Part shown: piece after piece, positions 26,400-34,512 of the stretch
Layout of the letters: each line of letters begins with the position of its first letter
Position numbering within the stretch: position 1 is the first letter of the stretch
Assembly (NCBI GenBank): GCA_963837285.1
Contig: CAWIMS010000006.1
Span: 1,473,897-1,537,896, forward strand
Reading direction: 5' to 3'
Source of the DNA: Planosporangium sp963837285
Lineage (GTDB): Bacteria > Actinomycetota > Actinomycetes > Mycobacteriales > Micromonosporaceae
Length of the DNA: 64,000 nucleotides
Position numbers and translations under genes: made by a program
Notes under the pieces: generated by a model
What the model was told of the DNA's origin: nothing
What the model saw: only the letters and a program-made list of their open reading frames with translations
Databases searched by the model: none

Positions 26400-27380
26400 A
26401 TGTTGTTCGCGCCGACGCGCCGGGAGCTGCGCTTCACCCATGCCGGAAACGAGCTGGTCGGTGACCTCTTCCTGCCCGCGGATACCGGCAGTCCCGTGCC
26501 GGCCGTGGTGATGGTGATGGGATCCGGCCCGGCGGCCGGCGAGTACGCCCGCAACTGGGAAGACATCGGTCCGCGCCTCACCGCCGCCGGCATCGCGACG
26601 TTCGGGTACGACAAGCCCGGGTGCGGCGGGTCGACCGGGGACTGGACCCGGCTGACGCTGCACGACCGGGCCGACGAGACCCTGGCCGCGGTCGCCGCCG
26701 TCGCCGGCCAGCCCGAGATCGACGCCGACCGGATCGCCCTGATCGGCGGCAGCCAGGGTGGTTGGGTCGCGCCGCTGGCCGCCACCCGCGGCACGGCCAA
26801 CGGCGGCACGGCCAACGGCGGCACGGCCAACGGCGGCACGGTCAAGGCGGTGGTCACCATCTCCGGGCCGGGCGTCACCGTCGCCGAGTCCGACGAGTAC
26901 CAGATCGAGGCCGAGGGAACCCACGACGGGTACACCCGGGACGAGATCGACCAGGCCCTCGCCCTGTTCCGGCGGGTACTCGGGCGGCTGCGTGCCGGCG
27001 ACGATCCCGCCGACGTCCTCGCCGGTGAGATCGACCTGCTCGGCACCCCGGTGGCGGAGCTGGCGGAGCTCAGCAGCGTCAAGGAGCTGGCGTTCTTCGG
27101 CCGGATCGCCGACTACGACCCGGCACCCGCACTCGAAGCGCTCCGGTGCCCGGTGCTGGCCATCTTCGGCGCCAACGACGTGCACGTGCCCACCGAGGCC
27201 AGCGTCGCCGCGTACCGTGCCGCTTTTGCTCGATCCGGACACGACCGGCATCAGATCGCCGTCTTCCCGGACGCCGATCACCGGATTCTCGTCGCCGATC
27301 CGGCCACCGGCCGCCCCCGGCGCGCACCCGGCTTGTTCGAGCTCATCGCGGCCTGGCTGGTGCGGACGCTGCCCGCCTAG
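26400..27380 (+). CDS. Alpha/beta hydrolase (dienelactone-hydrolase-like)
   Basis: The 326-residue protein has the nucleophile elbow GGSQGG (Ser118), an oxyanion region VMVMGSGP, a likely acid in FGANDVHVP (about 259) and His in DADHRIL (about 290). The triad order is normal. An insertion of three GTANG units (15-bp DNA repeat) follows the nucleophile helix and lengthens a loop near the active site. No signal peptide is seen. The substrate is unknown; esterase or peptidase-like activity is likely. Confidence 0.85.
   Translation: MLFAPTRRELRFTHAGNELVGDLFLPADTGSPVPAVVMVMGSGPAAGEYARNWEDIGPRLTAAGIATFGYDKPGCGGSTGDWTRLTLHDRADETLAAVAAVAGQPEIDADRIALIGGSQGGWVAPLAATRGTANGGTANGGTANGGTVKAVVTISGPGVTVAESDEYQIEAEGTHDGYTRDEIDQALALFRRVLGRLRAGDDPADVLAGEIDLLGTPVAELAELSSVKELAFFGRIADYDPAPALEALRCPVLAIFGANDVHVPTEASVAAYRAAFARSGHDRHQIAVFPDADHRILVADPATGRPRRAPGLFELIAAWLVRTLPA
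26790..26834 (+). repeat. 15-bp tandem repeat, three copies (GTANG units)
   Basis: Three perfect copies of GGCACGGCCAACGGC plus a partial fourth lie inside the hydrolase gene. They keep the frame. Confidence 0.9.
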
Positions 27381-27483
27381 TCGCGCGCGGTAGCCGTAGA
27401 TCAACCGGGTGTACTGAACTATCCCGCCCCTCACCTGCGTATCTATATGAAAGCGTCGATGATTCGAAGGGCGGGCGACGCGT

Positions 27484-28335
27484 GTGTCACATGACCTGAT
27501 GGCACTGGGGCCGGCGGTGACGGGGGAGCCGGTCGAAACCCCCGCTGGTCAGTCGTCTGGTCAGCCGCCGGTTGCGCCCGGGGAGGCGGCACCCGGGGAG
27601 CAGCCGCCGACCGGCGCCGACGGGCCACCGGCAGCCACCGGTAACGCCTGGTCCTGGCCGCGCCAGCGGGCCCCCCGGATCGTGGCGGTCGTCATCGCGC
27701 TCGCGTTCGTCGTGGTCAGCGTGGTCTACGTGCGCCTGGTCGCCGCCACTGACCGGCCGTCCGGCATCGGCGCGCCCCGCCATCCGGCGATCCCGTCCAG
27801 CGCGCCGTCGCGGCACAGCGCCGCGGGACCGGTCGTGCCGAGTACCGGGGCGAGGCGCATCGAGGAAGGACTGGGCCAGCCCGACACCGCGAGCCCGTCC
27901 GATACGCCGGCCCCGCCGCAGGCACCGGTCCAGGTCGAGCCGACCGATGAGCCCTCCGACGACCCGACCGATCCGCCCTTCACCCCGGTCGATCCGATCG
28001 GGGAGGACGATCCACCGCCGGCCGAGTTGACCGCCGACGTCTCCACGTCGGGACGCCTGCTCCCGCCGGGCTATGTCAGTCAGGTCGTCGTCTCGAACAT
28101 CGGTGGTTCGGCGGCGACCGGCTGGCGGGTCAGCCTCTCGATCGGTGGGCGCGCGAAGATCACCTCGGTGACCGGCGCCCGCGTCGCGCAGGTGTCGGGA
28201 AACACGGTGACGTTCGCGCCGACCGACGGGAACGTGCGGATCCCGCCGGACCGGTCGATCCGGTTCCAGTTCAGGGTGCGCGGGATCGGAGTCAGCGCGC
28301 CCACGAGGTGCCGGGTCAACGGCCAGCCCTGCTGA
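27484..28335 (+). CDS. Membrane-anchored protein with CBM2-like domain
   Basis: The 283-residue product starts at a GTG. A cytoplasmic Pro-rich N-terminus (about 1-60) is followed by one membrane span (IVAVVIALAFVVVSVVYVRL, about 67-86). A long Pro/Thr/Asp-rich linker then leads to a C-terminal beta-sandwich (from about 180: SQVVVSNIGGSAATGWRVSL ... TVTFAPTDGNVRIPPDRSIR). The last part resembles carbohydrate-binding module family 2, with NxGxxxxxGWRV, but few aromatic binding residues. It is a type II membrane protein with an outside sugar-binding-like domain. Confidence 0.75.
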   Translation: MSHDLMALGPAVTGEPVETPAGQSSGQPPVAPGEAAPGEQPPTGADGPPAATGNAWSWPRQRAPRIVAVVIALAFVVVSVVYVRLVAATDRPSGIGAPRHPAIPSSAPSRHSAAGPVVPSTGARRIEEGLGQPDTASPSDTPAPPQAPVQVEPTDEPSDDPTDPPFTPVDPIGEDDPPPAELTADVSTSGRLLPPGYVSQVVVSNIGGSAATGWRVSLSIGGRAKITSVTGARVAQVSGNTVTFAPTDGNVRIPPDRSIRFQFRVRGIGVSAPTRCRVNGQPC

Positions 28336-28348
28336 GAGCCGGCGGTCG

Positions 28349-28390
28349 GATCAGGCCGCGAAGATCAGGCCGCGAAGATCAGGCCACGAA
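28349..28390. repeat. 14-bp tandem repeat, three copies
   Basis: Three copies of GATCAGGCCGCGAA (one base different in the last) lie between the CBM2-like gene and the convergent VOC gene. The last copy forms the VOC stop codon region. Confidence 0.85.
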
Positions 28391-28807
28391 GATACAGAAC
28401 GGGTGGCCGGCCGGGTCGGCGTACACCCGGAGCGGCTCCACCGGATCGTCGCTGCGGTCATAGCGTAGCCGGCCGCCCAGCCGCAGTACGCGTTCGTGCT
28501 GCTCCTGGAGGTCGTCGAACGACGCCACGGTCAGGTCCAGGTGCAGTTGCTGCGGCACCGGCCCGTCCGGCCAGGTCGCCTCCGGCAGCCGATCGACCTG
28601 CTGGAAGGCGAGCTGCGGGACGCCGTCGGGGGTACGCAGCACGAGCCAGCCCCGGCCGCGCTCGTCCACGTCCCCCGGCGCGGGCGGCTCGTCACCCGGC
28701 CGGTAGACCAGGTCGAGCAGGTTGCGGTAGAACTCCGCCAGGGCCCTGGCGTCCGTGGTGTCGAGCACCACCTGGCGCATTGTGGGCACGCCCTTCGGAT
28801 CGGCCAT
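28379..28807 (-). CDS. VOC family protein
   Basis: A 142-residue protein with VOC features: VVLDTTDARALAEFYRNLLD, QLHLDLTVASFDDL and YADPAGHPFCIFVA. The ATG at 28807 is preceded by a GGAGG-type site. Its sequence is close in style to each half of the double VOC protein at 38357 (VVLD-x-x-D, PQQ-x-HLDL, YADPAG-x-PFC), so they are probably paralogues. The ligand is unknown. Confidence 0.85.
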   Translation of the reverse strand: MADPKGVPTMRQVVLDTTDARALAEFYRNLLDLVYRPGDEPPAPGDVDERGRGWLVLRTPDGVPQLAFQQVDRLPEATWPDGPVPQQLHLDLTVASFDDLQEQHERVLRLGGRLRYDRSDDPVEPLRVYADPAGHPFCIFVA

Positions 28808-28906
28808 GTCGATCACCTCCCGAACCATTCTGCACCGGCGGTTGACGGGATCGGGGTGCGTCGATACGGTACGCGGGCATTCGTGATCAAAGGGGAGGAC
28901 CGCGAC

Positions 28907-29557
28907 ATGATCCGCCGTACCCTCGCCGTCGCGCTGGGCGGGCTCCTGGCCGGTGCGGCAACCGTAGCGGCGGCAACCGTGCCGGCCGCCGCCTCGGTGG
29001 ACGGTCGGGGCGGCCGCCCGACCGGACGGGTCGTCATCGAGGTGGTCAAGGTCAACGGTTCCGGCTGCCGGCCGGGCACCGCGACCGTCGCGGTGTCCGC
29101 CGACAACACCGCCTTCACGGTCACCTACAACGGGTACCTGGCCCAGGCCGGCGCCGGGGCCAAGAAGAAGGACCAGCAGAAGGACTGCAAGCTCAAGCTC
29201 AAGGTCGGCGTGCCGAAGGGGTTCACGTACACCATCTCCGGCATCGACTACCGGGGCTACGCGCGGCTCGAACGCGGCGCGACCGGGCGGATGGGCGCCG
29301 ACTACTCGTTCCAGGGCTCCAACCGCACCATCAGCGTGAACCACCCGTTCACCGCGCCGGTGGACGACGACTGGCAGGTGACCGATACCGAGACGGCCGG
29401 CTTCGAGCCGTGCGGCAAGCAGCGCGCGCTCGACATCGACACCGAACTGGAGGTCGGCGTCGGTACCTCCCACCCGACGACCACCAGCGTGCTGGCGATG
29501 GACTCCACCGACGGCGCCGTGCGCACCACGTACCACCTGGCATGGCAGACCTGCTGA
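28907..29557 (+). CDS. Secreted DUF4360 protein
   Basis: The 216-residue product has a Sec signal (LAVALGGLLAGAATVAAATVPAAAS). The mature domain with VVKVNGSGCRPGTATVAVSA and FTVTYNGYLAQAGAGAKKKD, plus four cysteines, is typical of DUF4360, a secreted family of unknown function. GGGGAGG lies eight bases upstream of the ATG. It is divergent from the VOC gene, with about 100 bases between them. Confidence 0.85.
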   Translation: MIRRTLAVALGGLLAGAATVAAATVPAAASVDGRGGRPTGRVVIEVVKVNGSGCRPGTATVAVSADNTAFTVTYNGYLAQAGAGAKKKDQQKDCKLKLKVGVPKGFTYTISGIDYRGYARLERGATGRMGADYSFQGSNRTISVNHPFTAPVDDDWQVTDTETAGFEPCGKQRALDIDTELEVGVGTSHPTTTSVLAMDSTDGAVRTTYHLAWQTC

Positions 29558-29602
29558 CACTGCCGACGCGGCGCCCGTACCCCGCAGGGCATACTCCAGA
29601 TC

Positions 29603-29965
29603 ATGGGCGGTAGGGCAGCGGTGCGCGGCGCGACCGCGCAAACAGTCAGCTGGTACGTCGCAGTGGGGATTCTTAGCGCGCCGCTTGCTCTGGTACCGAG
29701 GCCTACCGGTGGCGAGCCGTGTGCCCGGATCCCCGATCCGGCTTGGCTGGTCTGGCTGTACCGGGACGTGTGGTGGTGGAACCTCCTGGGCACCTTGCCG
29801 GTCGCGATGGCGGTCACGGCGCTCGTGGTCTGGCGGTCCACCTGGCCGCCGGCCAGAGGGACCGCCATCGGTGTCGCCGCCGGACTGTTGGTCGCGCTGG
29901 CGTCGGTCGCCGTATCGATGCTCAGGGCGTACTGCGTCGTTCAGATCGAATGGGCACCGGGGTGA
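29603..29965 (+). CDS. Small membrane protein of unknown function
   Basis: The 120-residue product has three hydrophobic segments (about 16-32, 58-77 and 86-107) and a Trp-rich loop (WLVWLYRDVWWWNLL). No family is recognised. It follows the DUF4360 gene by 45 bases on the same strand. The ATG lacks a strong ribosome site. Confidence 0.55.
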   Translation: MGGRAAVRGATAQTVSWYVAVGILSAPLALVPRPTGGEPCARIPDPAWLVWLYRDVWWWNLLGTLPVAMAVTALVVWRSTWPPARGTAIGVAAGLLVALASVAVSMLRAYCVVQIEWAPG

Positions 29966-30103
29966 CCTCCCGGCCGTCCGTTCGGCCTGGACGCGGGTCT
30001 CCTCGGGCGGGTCGAAGGTGCGGATGGTAGCTGCGACTCTAGCCGGCGGCGGACGGTCGGCCGGGCAACCGCCCGCCGCTGGATCGAGGTCGGACATCGG
30101 GCG

Positions 30104-31315
30104 TTACTGGATCACTATCTTGTCCAGTTCCGGCGTGTGGCCGGTCAGGTTGAAGAAGCGGATCGAGTTGACCCCGGCGACCAGTGACACCGGTACCGTC
30201 GCCGTCGTCACGGTGTCCTTCGTGCCGGTCATCGGCACCTGGAACGCGTCGGCCCCGTTGACGCTCACGAAGAAGGTCTGCGTGCCGTCCGCCACGGCGT
30301 GGATGGTCATCTGTTTCGTCGCGGTCTTGTCGGACAGGACGCCCCGCATGACCATGTAGTCGTAGATGTTGCCGCCGGTCAGCAGCACCCTCTTGCCGCC
30401 GGAACAGATCGCGCAGTACCCGGGCTCGGCGGCGCCCTCGAAGATGTTGCCGACCCGCTCTGCCTCGTACGCGCCCGGCGTGCGGTCGGGCGCCGGCAGC
30501 TTCACCGGCGGCGTCGCCGGGCCGTACTGCCACGCCTTGAGGTCTTTGACCAGCATGTACGTGTCCTGGAGGCCGGGGCTCGCGATGCTCCGGTAGATCC
30601 CCCACTTCGGACGGTTGTACTGCTCCTGGGTGAACCACAGGTCCACGTGGTCGACGCGCTGGTCGACGATCGTGTGCCGGCCGTCCTGGAGCGCCCACCG
30701 CATGTACCCGTCGTCGGACGACTTGAACTCGAGCGTCACCGAGATCCACTTGTTCTGGAGCGGCTCGAGGTCGGCGGAGGCGAACGGGTGCGCCGTGTTG
30801 GTGGGCAGGTCCCAGTACCGCGCCTCGATCTTCGGTACGCCGTCGTGGACCTGCAGCGACATCTGCGCCACCGGCGTGCCCACGTCGGACACCTTCAGTT
30901 GCCAGATGTGGGTGAAGCTCGTCGTGGCGTCGAGCGTGTCCGGGATGTACATCTGGTAGGTGAGCCGCCAGGTCTCGTCCTTGCGGATCTCCAGCGGCCG
31001 CCCGTCGTGGGTACGCATGCCGCGCATCTCGTTGCGCATCCGGTCGGCGCCGTCGCGGTCGGCGAGGTGCGCGTCGAACCGGTAGGTATCGCGGACCGGG
31101 TAGATGTGCGGCGACTGCTCAGGGTTGGAGCCGCGCCGGTCGTCCTCCGACGCCTCGAACGCGTTCAGGCCGTCGACCTTCGGATTCGGGTTCCAGCGCA
31201 GCTCCCAGCGCGGGCCGTGGCCGGTGTGCTGAGCGTCGTGGGCGTCGGCCGCGGCCGGACCGAGCGCCGCCGCCAGCGCCACGGTGGCCGATATCAGCGC
31301 TATTTTCCTGATCAT
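30104..31315 (-). CDS. Secreted polysaccharide lyase-like protein with C-terminal CBM
   Basis: The 403-residue product starts at the ATG at 31315 (GGGAGG upstream) and has a signal peptide (ALISATVALAAALGPAAADA). The main domain (about 30-265) has HIWQLKV, EARYWDL and YNRPKWGIYRS, a pattern seen in heparin-lyase-I-like jelly-roll proteins. From about 275 (PGAYEAERVGNIFEGAAE to the end) it is a CBM6/35-like beta-sandwich that binds sugars. It probably degrades or binds an acidic polysaccharide outside the cell; activity is not proven by motifs. Confidence 0.7.
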   Translation of the reverse strand: MIRKIALISATVALAAALGPAAADAHDAQHTGHGPRWELRWNPNPKVDGLNAFEASEDDRRGSNPEQSPHIYPVRDTYRFDAHLADRDGADRMRNEMRGMRTHDGRPLEIRKDETWRLTYQMYIPDTLDATTSFTHIWQLKVSDVGTPVAQMSLQVHDGVPKIEARYWDLPTNTAHPFASADLEPLQNKWISVTLEFKSSDDGYMRWALQDGRHTIVDQRVDHVDLWFTQEQYNRPKWGIYRSIASPGLQDTYMLVKDLKAWQYGPATPPVKLPAPDRTPGAYEAERVGNIFEGAAEPGYCAICSGGKRVLLTGGNIYDYMVMRGVLSDKTATKQMTIHAVADGTQTFFVSVNGADAFQVPMTGTKDTVTTATVPVSLVAGVNSIRFFNLTGHTPELDKIVIQ

Positions 31316-31425
31316 TGAACCTCCCGGGAATAGTACGGCCACATAATCACCGGAAGATCGGATGGGTCAATGCCGAATCGGCCTAGGAGAAGGCGATATC
31401 CACCGGCCGGAAAGGAATAGGTCCT

Positions 31426-31992
31426 ATGTCTATCGGTGATGAGCGGCTCGGCGACGACGTCGTGGTCCTGCGGCGGTGGCGCCTCGACGACGCGGACTGG
31501 TACGCGGAAACCGCCGCGCACGACCCGCTGATCCAGCGCTTCACGTCGGAGTCGCCGACCCTCACCGCGGACGTGGTGCGGTCGGCGATCGCCACGCTGC
31601 TGGCCACACCCGACAGTGCGGCCGGGTTCCTGATCGCCGATGCGGATACGGGCGAACGGCTCGGCAACATCGCGCTCGCGTACCGGGACGGGGTGGGCGA
31701 CGTCTCGTACTGGCTGGCCGGCTACGCGCGGGGGCGCGGGGCGGCCACCCGCGCCCTGCGCGCCCTCTCCGACTGGGCGGTCCCGACCTTCGGGCTGACC
31801 GAGCTGCGGCTGTGGACGCACGTCGACAACCACGCCTCCCGGTCGGTCGCGGAGCGCGCCGGATACCGGCGCGCTCCGGACCTGGACCGGGACCGCGAGG
31901 TGAAGGGTCAGACCTGGCGGATGGTCGGGTATGTCAGGGTCCCGGGTGTCAGGGTCGCAGCGTCCGCACTGTCAACTGTGGATCCGAGCTGA
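31426..31992 (+). CDS. GNAT N-acetyltransferase (RimJ/RimL-like)
   Basis: A 188-residue protein with VVLRRWRLDDADWYAE at the start, GNIALAYRDGVGDVSYWLAG, the acetyl-CoA loop ARGRGAATRALRALSDW and LWTHVDNHASRSVAERAGY. These are the standard motifs of RimJ/RimL-type GNATs that act on N-termini or small amines. GGAAAGGA precedes the ATG. Its 3' end overlaps the convergent acylase gene by 44 bp. Confidence 0.88.
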   Translation: MSIGDERLGDDVVVLRRWRLDDADWYAETAAHDPLIQRFTSESPTLTADVVRSAIATLLATPDSAAGFLIADADTGERLGNIALAYRDGVGDVSYWLAGYARGRGAATRALRALSDWAVPTFGLTELRLWTHVDNHASRSVAERAGYRRAPDLDRDREVKGQTWRMVGYVRVPGVRVAASALSTVDPS

Positions 31993-34315
31993 CCTCCGCC
32001 TCCGTGAACCGGTCGGTGACCCACTGCTTGGCCGAGTACAGCCGAGCCTGGTCGGCGTGGAAGGGCGAGGTGACATTGGCGGACTCGCCGTAGATGAGGA
32101 TCGTGCGGGTACGCGGCCCGGACGCGGTCAGCTCGGCGGCCATGACGAAGCTTGATCCGAAGCTCACGTCGGGGACCGCCGCACCGGGACCGGGCGGTGG
32201 GGACGGCACCGCGATCGCGTTGAAGCAGCCCTCCTGCTCGTCACAGCCGTGGATCGGCACGCCGGCGTAGTGCTGTTCGGCACCGAGCGGCACGTCCACG
32301 GGTACCCCCAACGCCCCGAACGCCTGCACCGCGTCCGCGAACGCCTGCCGCACGTCGGCCTGGTTCGCCGCCACGCCGCTCGGCGTGCGTACCGGGTTGT
32401 TCGGGTTGAACGGCACCGACTCGATGGTGACGCCCCGCCCGCGGGCGATCTCGATGAAGGCCCGCCACAGGTACGCGCCCCGGCTGTCGATGTCGCCCCG
32501 CCCGTTCCAGGCGGCGATGGTGGCGCACGCCGCGCGCAGGCTCACGGTCTGCCCGTCGCTGGCCTGCAGGTTCGGGTTGGCCTGGCACATCGCCACGACC
32601 GCGGCGCGACCCTCCTCGGCGGTCAGGTTGCGGTTGCCGAGCATGGTCGCCTGCAACGTCGGGAGCGTGAAGCCGGGTGGGCCGAGGCCGTCGCTGCCGT
32701 TCAGGCGGTCGGCGATCATGTCAAGACCCATGCGGGTACGCGGGGAGCGCGGCGTGCCGATGTCGCCGACGATGGCCGGGTACCCGGTGATCGGCGCCGC
32801 CGGGTTGGCCAGCCACGGGCTGTCGTTCATGTTGCTGACGAAGTCGGTACGGGTGAGGCTGGGCAGCCGGGACGGGCCGAACAGGCCGGGGGAGACGGCG
32901 TCGGAGTCGTTGCCCCACGCGCAGTTCGACCGGCTGCCGTCGAGGATGAACAGGCCGATCGGCGGGCCGGTGCCGCAGCGGGCCAGCAGCGCGTCACTGA
33001 CGTTCGGGACCACCTGGACGTCGGCGTAGTACGCGGTGCCGGTGGAATCGGCGGCGACCGTGTTCACCCACGGGATGCCCTGGTACCTCGCCTGGGCCCT
33101 GCGCAGTTGGGCGACGGTGTGCGACCGGTCCATGGCCAGCCACTGGTCGATGATGCGCAGGTTGCCGGCGTTGGCGTCGTGCAGCGCGTACGCGGTGGTC
33201 GTCGACCAGTCGAGCAGGCCCGGGATCGCGACGATCGGGCCGTCCGGGGTGCGGTAGATGGTCTGGGTCACCGGCGCGACGGAACCGTTCGGCTGCCGGG
33301 CGAGTACGGTCACCGTGCTCGAGTCCATCCGCCGCACCCGCCCGTCGACGACGTAGCTGGTCGGGTAGCCGGGGGCCAGGACGAGCTGGCTGAGCGTGAA
33401 GGTCTGCGCGGTCGAGACGGTGTGGCTCCACGCCACCTTGTCGGTGTGCCCGATGTTGACCACGGGCAGCCCGTACAGGCTGGCGCCGCTGACGTCGATC
33501 TCCCCGGGGATGGTGAGCTGCTGCTGGTAGAAGCGGCGGTCGCCGACCCAGGGGAAATGCGGGTTGCCGAGGACGAGGCCGGTGTGGCCGACCGAGGCCG
33601 AGCGACCGATCCCGATCGCGTTGCTGCCGAGCTTGTCAGGAGTCTCCAACCGGGCGAGCGCGTCGGCCGGCTTGAGGGCTGGTGCTACCGCCGCCGCGCC
33701 GGGTGGCACAGCCGACGCCACCAGGCCGAGGACCGCCTCGCCGCCGCTCAGTTCCGCCAGTTGGTACGTGCGCCGCCAGACGTCCAGCTCGGTGATCGGG
33801 CGTACCCACTGGGCGCCGCGGCAGGCCGGGTCGGGCAGGTTCGCGACGGGGTGCTCGGCCAGGTACCGGTTGTAGCCGGCGGCGTACCCGCGGACCAGGT
33901 CCCGGGCCTGCGCCGACGGGCCGATCGGGGCCGGGCTGGCGAGCAGCCGCTCGACGACCAGCGACTGGTTGACCCAGGTGTGGTAGATGTCGCTGGCGAG
34001 GTTGTTGTCGCCGTAGACCGTCGTGCCGTCCGGGCCGAACCAGCGGGACCGCTGGCCGGACAGGGTCACCACGTCGTCGGCGAAGACGCAAAGGTTGTCT
34101 TCGGCGAACGCGTACCCGGCGCCGAGCCCGAGGCCGCGGTAGTCCGCGGCGAGGATGTGCGGGGTGCCGTGCTCGGTGCGGCGCACCACCGCGCCCCCCG
34201 CCACCGGCGTGGGGGTCGCCGCACTGGCCGGAGCCGGCAGCAGGCTACCGATCACCGCTCCGACCAGGGTGAGTAATGCGCAAAATGTCCACCTACGACT
34301 CACAAACCGCGTCAT
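31949..34315 (-). CDS. Secreted penicillin-acylase family protein (aculeacin A acylase-like)
   Basis: The 788-residue product starts at the ATG at 34315, behind GGGGAAG. The order is signal peptide (to about 33), small alpha subunit region, linker, then the Ntn-hydrolase nucleophile Ser231 at the start of the beta subunit (KLG-SNAIGIG). This is the autoprocessing site of the family. His and Asn residues of the active site region (LGNPHFPW, NMNDSPWL) are present. Length and motifs fit acylases of the aculeacin A/acyl-homoserine lactone type, which remove long acyl chains from lipopeptides or signals. It is secreted; the true substrate is unknown. Confidence 0.88.
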   Translation of the reverse strand: MTRFVSRRWTFCALLTLVGAVIGSLLPAPASAATPTPVAGGAVVRRTEHGTPHILAADYRGLGLGAGYAFAEDNLCVFADDVVTLSGQRSRWFGPDGTTVYGDNNLASDIYHTWVNQSLVVERLLASPAPIGPSAQARDLVRGYAAGYNRYLAEHPVANLPDPACRGAQWVRPITELDVWRRTYQLAELSGGEAVLGLVASAVPPGAAAVAPALKPADALARLETPDKLGSNAIGIGRSASVGHTGLVLGNPHFPWVGDRRFYQQQLTIPGEIDVSGASLYGLPVVNIGHTDKVAWSHTVSTAQTFTLSQLVLAPGYPTSYVVDGRVRRMDSSTVTVLARQPNGSVAPVTQTIYRTPDGPIVAIPGLLDWSTTTAYALHDANAGNLRIIDQWLAMDRSHTVAQLRRAQARYQGIPWVNTVAADSTGTAYYADVQVVPNVSDALLARCGTGPPIGLFILDGSRSNCAWGNDSDAVSPGLFGPSRLPSLTRTDFVSNMNDSPWLANPAAPITGYPAIVGDIGTPRSPRTRMGLDMIADRLNGSDGLGPPGFTLPTLQATMLGNRNLTAEEGRAAVVAMCQANPNLQASDGQTVSLRAACATIAAWNGRGDIDSRGAYLWRAFIEIARGRGVTIESVPFNPNNPVRTPSGVAANQADVRQAFADAVQAFGALGVPVDVPLGAEQHYAGVPIHGCDEQEGCFNAIAVPSPPPGPGAAVPDVSFGSSFVMAAELTASGPRTRTILIYGESANVTSPFHADQARLYSAKQWVTDRFTEAEVSSDPQLTVRTLRP

Positions 34316-34436
34316 GGCTTCCCCTTCCATGCACGGATTCGTTGCCCACCGTTGTTGGTCGGCTGCGTTCCGTCACCATGACAGCTTGGCGCCTCGCGGG
34401 TGGTACTCGCTAGGGGACGAACGGACCCTTCAACGT

Positions 34437-34503
34437 GGCACAACTTCCCGGACGTTGTGGCCTCCGTGAGGTGGCATGGCCACGACGTCCGGGAAGTTGT
34501 GCC
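34437..34503. repeat. 26-bp near-perfect inverted repeat
   Basis: Arms 34437-34462 and 34478-34503 match at 25 of 26 positions (the exception would be a G-U pair in RNA), with a 15-base loop. It stands after the promoter side of the acylase gene and 10 bases before the stop of the GH79 gene, both on the minus strand. It is likely to end the GH79 transcript; no T tract follows. The remaining gap 34316-34436 shows no gene. Confidence 0.85.
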
Positions 34504-34512
34504 GATCGTTGC

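Noticed and set aside
28349..28390. Three 14-bp repeats as an attachment site or iteron set
   Set aside because: No integrase or replication gene nearby, and the last copy is simply the VOC gene end. Slippage is a simpler explanation.
32249..34276. 675-codon plus-strand frame opposite the acylase gene
   Set aside because: Arg/Gly/Val-rich without motifs. The minus strand encodes a complete penicillin-acylase family protein with signal peptide.
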